From Selenomonadaceae bacterium (GTDB lineage Bacteria > Bacillota > Negativicutes > Selenomonadales > Selenomonadaceae): a DNA stretch of 11,504 nucleotides. The stretch spans positions 1 through 11,504 of the forward strand of contig JAFPCE010000026.1 in assembly GCA_017390245.1 (NCBI GenBank), read 5' to 3'. Made by a program: the position numbers and the translations under genes. The notes under the pieces are model-generated. The model was not told where the DNA came from and searched no databases. It saw nothing but the letters and a program-made list of their open reading frames with translations. Shown piece after piece: positions 6,319 to 11,504 of this stretch (positions are counted from its first letter, which is position 1; each line of letters begins with the position of its first letter).

Positions 6319-7794
6319 ATGACTGATCGTGTTCGTACACGTTTTGCCCCAAGCCCAACTGGCTATATGCACATTGGTAACCTGCGTACCGCTCTCTATG
6401 CGTACCTATTTGCCAAGGCTAATGACGGAGATTTTTTACTGCGCATCGAGGATACTGACCAGAAGCGTTATGTAGCTGATGCCGTAGATTTCATTAACCG
6501 CACTCTGGCAGCTGCCCACATCACTGCCAATGAGGGTCCTGATATTGGCGGCCAGTACGGTCCATACATCCAGAGCCAGCGCCTGGATATTTACAAGAAA
6601 TACGCTGAGGAGCTAGTGGAAAAGGGTCTTGCTTACCGCTGCTTCTGCTGCGATGCCAGTGAGGAGCGCCACCAGGAGGAGCAGGAGGGCAAGAGCTTCG
6701 GCGGTTACAACAGAGCCTGCCGCGATCTGCCTCAGGAAACCATTGACCAGTATTTAAAGGAAGGCAAGCCTTACGTTATCCGCCAGAAAATGCCTTTAAC
6801 TGGTGAAACCAGCTTTAACGATGTGGTACATGGCCACATCAGCTTCCAGAATGAAACCCTGGAGGATCAGGTTATCTTAAAGCAGGATGGCATGCCTACC
6901 TACAATTTTGCCAATGTTATTGATGACCACCTCATGCACATTTCCCACGTTATCCGTGGTACTGAATTCATCACCTCTACGCCAAAGCATGTACTGCTGT
7001 ATCAGTTCTTTGGCTGGAATCCGCCAACCTTCATTCATCTGCCACCTGTAATGGGCAAGAATGAAGACGGCTCTGTATCCAAGCTGTCCAAGCGCCACGG
7101 TGCTACTGGCTTCAGCCAGCTGGTGGATATGGGCTACCTGCCTGAGGCTATTACTAATTATGTAGCACTTTTAGGCTGGAGTCCAAAATCCGAGCAGGAA
7201 ATCTTCACCATGGATGAGCTGATTGCTAAGTTCTCCTTAGATGGTCTCAGCAAATCCCCAGCTGTATTTGACTACAACAAGCTGGACTGGGTAAATGCTG
7301 AATACTTCAAGGCTATGAGCGATGCAGACTTTGCTGCAGGTGCTAAGCCATTTGCGGAGGATTTAGCCAATGCCCTGGGTGATGCCAAGTGGACTTATTT
7401 AGCATCTCTTCTCCGGACCCGTGTCAGCCGCTACAATGAGATTCCAGCTCAGACTGGTTTCTTCCAGGCACTGCCTGACTACGACGCTGACCTCTTTAAC
7501 AACAAGCGCAACAAGGTAAATCCTGCCAAGGCAGCAGAAATTCTGCCAGTAGTGATGGATATTATCAATACTGTAGAGGAATGGACTCCAGAAGGCATCG
7601 ATGACAAGCTGCAGCCAGGTGTTGCTGACTCCGGCATCAAGATGGGCACCTTCATGTGGCCAGCCCGCATTGCTCTTTCCGGCCAGAAGGTAACCCCAGG
7701 CGGTGTAACCGAGCTTCTCTACATCCTGGGCAGGGAAGAATCTGTAAAGCGCCTCCAGGCTGGCCTGGAGAAGGCAAAAGCCGCTGCTGAATAA
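6319..7794 (+). CDS. gltX: Glutamyl-tRNA synthetase
   Basis: A 491-residue class I aminoacyl-tRNA synthetase that charges tRNA-Glu (in some bacteria also tRNA-Gln) with glutamate. The N-terminus has FAPSPTG followed by the HIGH-type motif HIGN at 18-21, and RIEDTD follows near 42-47. The KMSKS-type loop is KLSKR at 255-259. Cys108, Cys110 and Cys134 resemble the zinc-site cysteines of E. coli GluRS. The C-terminal anticodon-binding region runs to the end, where PGGVTELLYILGREESVKRL is typical. The chosen ATG has AAGGAG 8 nt upstream and begins at the family-typical MTDRVRTRFAPSP. A longer open frame from 6271 lacks both. It follows a tRNA-Ser gene and ends 18 nt before a strong terminator, so it may share the tRNA promoter. 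Confidence 0.98.
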   Translation: MTDRVRTRFAPSPTGYMHIGNLRTALYAYLFAKANDGDFLLRIEDTDQKRYVADAVDFINRTLAAAHITANEGPDIGGQYGPYIQSQRLDIYKKYAEELVEKGLAYRCFCCDASEERHQEEQEGKSFGGYNRACRDLPQETIDQYLKEGKPYVIRQKMPLTGETSFNDVVHGHISFQNETLEDQVILKQDGMPTYNFANVIDDHLMHISHVIRGTEFITSTPKHVLLYQFFGWNPPTFIHLPPVMGKNEDGSVSKLSKRHGATGFSQLVDMGYLPEAITNYVALLGWSPKSEQEIFTMDELIAKFSLDGLSKSPAVFDYNKLDWVNAEYFKAMSDADFAAGAKPFAEDLANALGDAKWTYLASLLRTRVSRYNEIPAQTGFFQALPDYDADLFNNKRNKVNPAKAAEILPVVMDIINTVEEWTPEGIDDKLQPGVADSGIKMGTFMWPARIALSGQKVTPGGVTELLYILGREESVKRLQAGLEKAKAAAE

Positions 7795-7812
7795 AATAAT
7801 TTTTGACATTAT

Positions 7813-7845
7813 AAAAGGGACACCTTCTATGAGGTGTCCCTTTTT
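7813..7845. terminator. Strong bidirectional rho-independent terminator
   Basis: AAAAGGGACACC / GGTGTCCCTTTT is a perfect 12-bp stem with an 8-nt loop, followed by TTTTT on the plus strand and by a U-rich tail on the minus strand. It ends gltX and can also stop leftward transcription from the HEPN gene. The sequence from here to 7936 shows nothing else. Confidence 0.92.
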
Positions 7846-7936
7846 CTTGTGTATAAAATTACTAATTGGAAAAATAACCTATGCAAACCACTTATAGCTT
7901 ATTTTTTATATATTTTCCCACATTTGTCACAAATAG

Positions 7937-8305
7937 TTATGCTTCTTCCACTGCTACCTCAGCTTCTTCTGCAGTGGAGAAATCATCCATGCCATCAATA
8001 CCATAATCAGACATTTGCCTGGCTTGAAATGCTCTATGAATTATTTGAGAATATTGCTTAGGAAATATCCCCTCTTTGACATAATTTCTGTCAAAATGAG
8101 CAAGTACTCCGCCATGTTTGCTAAAAGAATAGCCATCTCCATCTATTGTCACCAAAGCCCTGGCCGTTCCAAATATAGCGTAATAGGCCCTGCTAATAGC
8201 ATCATCATACATCCCCGCTTTAACAAGCAGTTTTGCTGCATGCAAGGCATTTTCAGCCTTTGTTAATGCATATTGAGTTAAATCATACAGTTCCTGCTCT
8301 ATCAT
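7937..8305 (-). CDS. HEPN domain protein, partner of the adjacent nucleotidyltransferase
   Basis: A 122-residue, mostly helical HEPN-domain protein (PF05168/UPF0332-like). The diagnostic helix is AISRAYYAIFGTARAL (about 36-51), followed by FSKHGGVLAHFDRNYV and the RAFQARQMSDYG helix end. The tail is acidic. HEPN proteins paired with MNT nucleotidyltransferases often form toxin-antitoxin modules in which the HEPN is an RNase toxin. Here I see no R-X4-6-H motif, so RNase activity is doubtful and the protein may be a substrate-binding or structural partner instead. Its ATG has GGAG 9 nt upstream, inside the nucleotidyltransferase gene. The 23-nt overlap indicates co-translation. It is the last gene before the shared terminator. 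Confidence 0.85.
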   Translation of the reverse strand: MIEQELYDLTQYALTKAENALHAAKLLVKAGMYDDAISRAYYAIFGTARALVTIDGDGYSFSKHGGVLAHFDRNYVKEGIFPKQYSQIIHRAFQARQMSDYGIDGMDDFSTAEEAEVAVEEA

Positions 8306-8639
8306 AAACAGTCACTCCATCTTTGCTGACATTGAAAAAATATGGTGATATATGCTGGCGCTTATTATACATATCCGTACTAGCCACCATAGCAGAGATA
8401 ACAACATTTCTTTCTAAATTTATATCTGTTGTCAAATTCCAAAGCTCCCTTAGCTTGGCTTTTATCTCTGGGACAGAACCATCTATAACAGCTAAATAAT
8501 CAATATCTGATTCTGAGGATTCCTCCCCCCGGGAATATGAACCATATAAATACACTCTCACCAGTGCATTCTGGTATACCTTTTTATAAGCCTCCACCAC
8601 TGATTTTGAAATTTCCTTTAGTGCTGGTCTTGCATTCAT
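8283..8639 (-). CDS. MNT-type minimal nucleotidyltransferase, partner of HEPN protein
   Basis: A 118-residue pol-beta superfamily nucleotidyltransferase. The hallmark motif GSYSRGEESSESDID spans about 33-47, with Gly33-Ser34 and the metal-binding pair Asp45/Asp47. The third carboxylate is not obvious: the strand NVVISAMVAS lacks an Asp at the usual place. In characterised MntA-HepT pairs the MNT antitoxin adds AMP to a tyrosine on the HEPN toxin. Whether that applies here is inference. The start ATG at 8637-8639 is preceded by AGGTGG at 8 nt. An upstream in-frame GTG at 8651 has no clear ribosome site. The gene lies 74 nt downstream of deoB on the same strand, beyond a weak terminator hairpin. 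Confidence 0.88.
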   Translation of the reverse strand: MNARPALKEISKSVVEAYKKVYQNALVRVYLYGSYSRGEESSESDIDYLAVIDGSVPEIKAKLRELWNLTTDINLERNVVISAMVASTDMYNKRQHISPYFFNVSKDGVTVYDRAGTV

Positions 8640-8683
8640 ATTCCTCACCACCTATAGAATTATCTGTACTATTTAATCCTCAA

Positions 8684-8708
8684 TAAAATGCCAGAGCCTG
8701 TGGCATTT
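8684..8708 (-). terminator. Weak terminator after deoB
   Basis: Perfect 8-bp inverted repeat AAATGCCA / TGGCATTT with a 7-nt loop, 6 nt beyond the deoB stop. Leftward RNA continues into TTTTATTG, a short U-rich tail. Some readthrough into the MNT/HEPN pair is likely, since I see no strong promoter in front of that pair. Confidence 0.55.
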
Positions 8709-8713
8709 ACATC

Positions 8714-9892
8714 TTACGCCTTAATGTCACTCCAGAAGCTGGTGCCGCCCTTGCAGCGATATGGCAATCTGATGGCTGCAGCCAAAGTGGCTGCTATATC
8801 AGCAAAGCTATGTCTCGTGCCCAGGTTTACACCTGGCTTGATGCTCTGGCCATAGGCCAGCATAGGCACATACTCTCTGGTATGGTCAGTACCGGCACCC
8901 TTGGGATCACAGCCATGGTCAGCAGTGATAATCAGTATATCCTCCCGCTGCATATTATCCAGAAACTGCCCCAGCTGCTTATCAAAATCATTGAGAGCCT
9001 GGGCATAGCCCTTTGCATCACGGCGATGGCCATATTTCATATCAAAATCCACCAGATTTACAAAGCACAAACCATAAAATTTCTTGGCCTGAAATTCCAG
9101 TGTCTTATTCATGCCGTCAATATTGCCATCAATGCCCACATGCTGGCTGATACCCCTGCCAGCAAATATATCATTAATCTTGCCAACACTTATAACAGAA
9201 TTGCCAGACATCTTTATCATATCCAGCACAGTATCTCCCGGTGGCTCCATGGAAAAATCATGACGCCTGCTGGTACGGACAAAATTTGGATATTCTCCTT
9301 CAAAAGGCCTTGCAATAATCCTGCCTACGCCATGCTCTCCTGTCATTATTTTTCTGGCCATGCGGCAATATTCATAAAGCTGCTCTGGTGCTACTACTGA
9401 CTCATGGGCAGCAATCTGCAGCACACTGTCAGCAGAAGTGTACACTATCAAAGCGCCAGTTTCCATGTGCTCTCTGCCATAGTCCTTAATAACCTCCGTA
9501 CCAGAGTATGGCTTGTTGCACAGCACCTTCCTGCCAAAGGCCTCCTCTAGCTGCTGGATAATCTCAGGTGGAAATCCCTCTGGGTAGGTTGGCAGCGGTT
9601 TTTCTGAGATTAAGCCTGCAATCTCCCAATGACCTACAGTAGTATCCTTGCCTTTAGATGCCTCCTGCATGCGGCCAAAGGAAGCCAGTGGTTCTGCAGC
9701 CTTTTCCCCGCAGGTAACACCATCAATATTAAAAAGACCCAGCTTCTGCATATTAGGCACATGCAATATGCCAGTACCATACACGCTGGCCAGAGTATTG
9801 ACAGTAGCAGCATCGCCAAAAGCTCCGGCATCAGGTTCTGCACCAATGCCAAAGCTATCCAAAACTATTAAAAACATTCTCCGGATAACCAT
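8714..9892 (-). CDS. deoB: Phosphopentomutase
   Basis: A 392-residue cytosolic enzyme interconverting ribose 1-phosphate or deoxyribose 1-phosphate with the 5-phosphates, linking nucleoside breakdown to the pentose phosphate pathway. It belongs to the alkaline-phosphatase-like superfamily. Visible are the N-terminal metal site LIVLDSFGIGAEPDA, the phosphothreonine motif GKDTTVGHWE (T84 is the likely catalytic Thr), VNLVDFDMKYGHRRD, and the C-terminal metal motifs TADHGCDP and GTDHTREYVP, all near full family length. The ATG is preceded by AGAGGTGAT at suitable spacing. It stands alone in its orientation, divergent from the mscS gene, without the usual nucleoside phosphorylase neighbours in view. 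A pentose connection to the left-hand operon is possible but they are not co-transcribed. Confidence 0.97.
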   Translation of the reverse strand: MVIRRMFLIVLDSFGIGAEPDAGAFGDAATVNTLASVYGTGILHVPNMQKLGLFNIDGVTCGEKAAEPLASFGRMQEASKGKDTTVGHWEIAGLISEKPLPTYPEGFPPEIIQQLEEAFGRKVLCNKPYSGTEVIKDYGREHMETGALIVYTSADSVLQIAAHESVVAPEQLYEYCRMARKIMTGEHGVGRIIARPFEGEYPNFVRTSRRHDFSMEPPGDTVLDMIKMSGNSVISVGKINDIFAGRGISQHVGIDGNIDGMNKTLEFQAKKFYGLCFVNLVDFDMKYGHRRDAKGYAQALNDFDKQLGQFLDNMQREDILIITADHGCDPKGAGTDHTREYVPMLAYGQSIKPGVNLGTRHSFADIAATLAAAIRLPYRCKGGTSFWSDIKA

Positions 9893-10016
9893 ACTATCAC
9901 CTCTATAAATATACGTTTAAAAATTTCTATGTTGTTGTTTATATTCTAGCATTATTAAAAAAATCCTTTTTTATATGAGTATTCTTCCTGTACTATTATA
10001 AAAATTTTATTTCGGT

Positions 10017-10022
10017 TATAAT
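10017..10022 (+). promoter_or_regulatory. Candidate -10 box of the mscS promoter
   Basis: TATAAT lies 26 nt before the mscS start codon, with no good -35 at 16-18 nt (TATTAT at 17). The surrounding 155-nt divergent spacer between deoB and mscS is AT rich and contains no gene. The mscS ribosome site AGGAAAGGAG ends 7 nt before the ATG. Confidence 0.4.
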
Positions 10023-10047
10023 ATATGTATAGGAAAGGAGATTCGCT

Positions 10048-11121
10048 ATGACTACTGCACCAACTGTTAATATATACGAGCTTTTCAGCAGCCTTAAGGG
10101 GCTTACCTGGGAGGCATTTCTGGAATCTGCCCTGCTGCCCCTGGGTATTATGGCGGCTGCTTTTGTGATTGGCCTGATTCTAAATAAAATTTTAAGCTAC
10201 TATTTAAAGAAACACATGAATCCAGAAGAAATGTCCATGCGCCTTGCTATTCTGCAGGCCATGCGGGGACTGCCTCTAGCCTGGTTCATGGGCACGGTAG
10301 TTTATTTTCTGTTAAATTCCACAGATATTAACTATTATATTGCCGGCATATTGTCCAGCCTGACTATGGTAATACTGGCGCTGACTGTAATACAGGTAAT
10401 CGCCAGAGCTGTTACTGGCACAGTAGATGTATACGCCTTCCGCAATGAGCATCTGCCCCGCACTACACTTTTACACAATGTGCTGAACATCTTTATCTAT
10501 TCTGCCGGCATTTTGCTGATTTTAGGCTCTCTGGGCATATCCGTTGCACCTCTTATTACTGCTCTTGGTATTGGCGGTATGGCCGTAGCCCTTGGTCTCC
10601 AGGAAACCCTGGCCAACATCTGCGCCGGCCTGTATCTTTTAATGTCCCGCCAGCTTCATATCGGCGACTACATCCGCTTAAGCTCTGGTGAAGAAGGCAA
10701 GGTAGAAGACATAACCTGGCGCTTCACCACAATACTATCCATTTCTGGCAATGCCATTGTCGTACCAAACAAGCAGATTTCCTCTGCCATCATTACTAAC
10801 TACTGTATGCCAGAGCCAGATTTGGCCATAAAAATCCACTGCGGTGTAGCCTATGACAGCGATCTGGAGCAGGTAGAGCAGGTAACCCTGGACGTAGCCA
10901 GGGAAATCATGCTGCAGGTAGACGGCAGCATCTGCAACCAGCCAGCTGTCCGCTTCCACACCTTTAACGACTCCAGCATCGACTTTGACATCATCCTCCA
11001 TTGCAGCCAGTTCACCAACCAGTTCACCCTGAAGCATGAATTCATCAAAGCCCTCACCGCCCGCTACCGCCAGGAAGGCATCAACATCCCATACCCAATC
11101 CGCACCATAGTGCAACAGTAG
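10048..11121 (+). CDS. MscS family small-conductance mechanosensitive ion channel
   Basis: A 357-residue inner-membrane channel that opens under membrane tension during osmotic downshock to release solutes. Hydrophobic segments are at about 29-50, 73-90, 96-120, 144-163 and the Gly/Ala-rich pore helix at about 166-198 (ALGIGGMAVALGLQETLAN). The soluble beta domain follows with the family signature RQLHIGDYIRL...GKVEDITWRFTTI and IVVPNKQI, then the alpha/beta vestibule domain to the C-terminus. It has two more N-terminal membrane segments than E. coli MscS, as in many YbdG/YggB-like homologues. It is probably a single-gene unit, with a -10 box close upstream and a strong terminator just after the stop. 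Substrate selectivity cannot be read from the sequence. Confidence 0.95.
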   Translation: MTTAPTVNIYELFSSLKGLTWEAFLESALLPLGIMAAAFVIGLILNKILSYYLKKHMNPEEMSMRLAILQAMRGLPLAWFMGTVVYFLLNSTDINYYIAGILSSLTMVILALTVIQVIARAVTGTVDVYAFRNEHLPRTTLLHNVLNIFIYSAGILLILGSLGISVAPLITALGIGGMAVALGLQETLANICAGLYLLMSRQLHIGDYIRLSSGEEGKVEDITWRFTTILSISGNAIVVPNKQISSAIITNYCMPEPDLAIKIHCGVAYDSDLEQVEQVTLDVAREIMLQVDGSICNQPAVRFHTFNDSSIDFDIILHCSQFTNQFTLKHEFIKALTARYRQEGINIPYPIRTIVQQ

Positions 11122-11123
11122 CG

Positions 11124-11167
11124 AAAAAACAGGCGTCATATCATCATTGATATGCCGCCTGTTTTTT
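11124..11167. terminator. Bidirectional terminator between mscS and the iorB fragment
   Basis: AAAAAACAGGCG pairs with CGCCTGTTTTTT, one T/C mismatch follows, then CATATC/GATATG closes on a 6-nt loop. It has poly-T on both strands, so it serves convergent transcription. The stop codon of the leftward iorB fragment (11166-11168) overlaps the outer end of the stem. Confidence 0.92.
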
Positions 11168-11327
11168 ATGCCCTGCCTAAAGCAAAAGCCTTCTTATTCA
11201 ACTCCAGGAACTTCTCCGGCACCACAGCCTCCATAGCCTGCAGCCATGCCTCCTCCGGAATATCCGGGTAATATGTAGACAGGCAGCCCATTAAAGCAAT
11301 ATTGACTGCCTTTGCAGAACCAGCCCT
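11166..11327 (-). pseudogene. iorB: C-terminal fragment of indolepyruvate ferredoxin oxidoreductase beta subunit-like gene, cut by IS30 element
   Basis: The last 53 codons of a leftward gene, ending at TAA 11166-11168. Visible pieces are AGSAKAVNIALMGCLSTYYP and VVPEKFLELNKKAFALGR, resembling the C-terminus of IorB (gamma-domain pyruvate/ketoisovalerate oxidoreductase family, about 190 residues). In intact form, with IorA, it would oxidise arylpyruvates such as indolepyruvate to aryl-acyl-CoA with reduction of ferredoxin. Homology stops around 11327, where sequence typical of an insertion-sequence end begins. The reading frame stays open into the element, so a fusion of a few residues is encoded but the N-terminal part is missing here. 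The remainder is probably on the far side of the element. Identification is from short motifs, so moderate certainty. Confidence 0.65.
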
Positions 11328-11504
11328 TTGGTCAATTGTAAATCTAAATTGAACATTTTTTTAAAAATCACATAGCGTAAATAGTATCTAGTTCTGCCTC
11401 AAAAAGTTCTTCTGGAGAATAGTAATTCAACCGTTTTCTTGGTCGAGCATTGATCTTGTCAGCGATATAGAAGATATCTTCATCATTATATGTCTCCATA
11501 GATA
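11328..11504 (-). mobile_element. IS30-family insertion sequence, partial (one end, 3' part of transposase)
   Basis: The element enters from the right edge. Its end is placed near 11328 because iorB homology stops there and an A/T-rich stretch with imperfect symmetry (GTCAATT...AATTGAAC, 11331-11355) follows. This resembles a terminal repeat, but the exact border and any target duplication cannot be fixed without the other end. Confidence 0.6.
11369..11504 (-). CDS. IS30-family transposase, C-terminal 44 residues (partial)
   Basis: Leftward frame from the window edge to the stop at 11369-11371. It contains ARPRKRLNYYSPEELFE, the conserved C-terminal ARPRK.L.Y.SP.E.F motif found after the DDE catalytic domain in IS30 transposases. 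DDE residues themselves lie outside the window. The stop is about 40 nt inside the predicted element end, as expected for this family. Lower GC and different codon use from the flanking chromosomal genes fit a mobile gene. Confidence 0.85.

Noticed and set aside
6055..6372. Leftward 105-codon open frame across the tRNA-Ser gene, including a stretch like GERGIRTLGS
   Set aside because: It is antisense to the tRNA, a well-known source of spurious protein predictions, with no ribosome site and overlap with gltX.
7399..7809. Leftward 136-codon frame opposite the end of gltX
   Set aside because: Shadow of gltX; its start lies next to the gltX terminator without a ribosome site.
8810..9400. Rightward 196-codon frame opposite deoB
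   Set aside because: It mirrors deoB codon structure and has no recognisable motifs or ribosome site.
10735..11139. Leftward 134-codon frame opposite mscS
   Set aside because: Shadow of the mscS coding sequence; its start falls in the terminator and no family is recognisable.

Overview
The window looks like chromosomal DNA from a low-to-middle GC, anaerobic Firmicute. A Negativicutes (Selenomonas/Megamonas-like) origin is my best guess. It rests on strong AGGAGG-type ribosome sites, a discrete GluRS gene, a split two-gene transketolase, a remnant of an indolepyruvate ferredoxin oxidoreductase gene and an IS30-type transposase. This assignment is inference, since no phylogenetic marker was compared.

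Left block (1-5870, all minus strand): a sugar uptake and catabolism operon. It reads right to left from a promoter near 5842-5870. First comes a short L-fucose/L-arabinose isomerase-fold protein, then the N- and C-terminal halves of a split transketolase (ATGA overlap). After these come an RbsB-like periplasmic lipoprotein, a DUF2291 lipoprotein and an RbsA-like ATPase that runs off the left edge. The binding protein keeps almost all ribose-contact positions of RbsB, so a pentose or similar sugar is likely. No kinase or permease is visible; both may lie beyond the left edge. A perfect 7+6+7 inverted repeat (5898-5917) upstream of the promoter is a candidate operator. Hairpins flank the binding-protein gene and may set its expression apart from its neighbours.

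Middle (5787-7845, then plus strand): an AT-rich divergent spacer, a tRNA-Ser(CGA), glutamyl-tRNA synthetase gltX and a strong bidirectional terminator.

Right-middle (7937-9892, minus strand): phosphopentomutase deoB, followed downstream by a nucleotidyltransferase (MNT) plus HEPN gene pair. The pair overlaps by 23 nt and resembles a toxin-antitoxin module, but its HEPN protein lacks the usual R-X4-6-H RNase motif.

Right end (10048-11504): an MscS-type mechanosensitive channel on the plus strand and a bidirectional terminator. Then, on the minus strand, comes the last part of an iorB-like gene cut off by the end of an IS30-family element whose transposase C-terminus reaches the window edge.

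The most interesting part is the putative pentose operon with its unassigned isomerase and dedicated split transketolase. Next are the non-canonical MNT/HEPN pair and the IS30 disruption of iorB.
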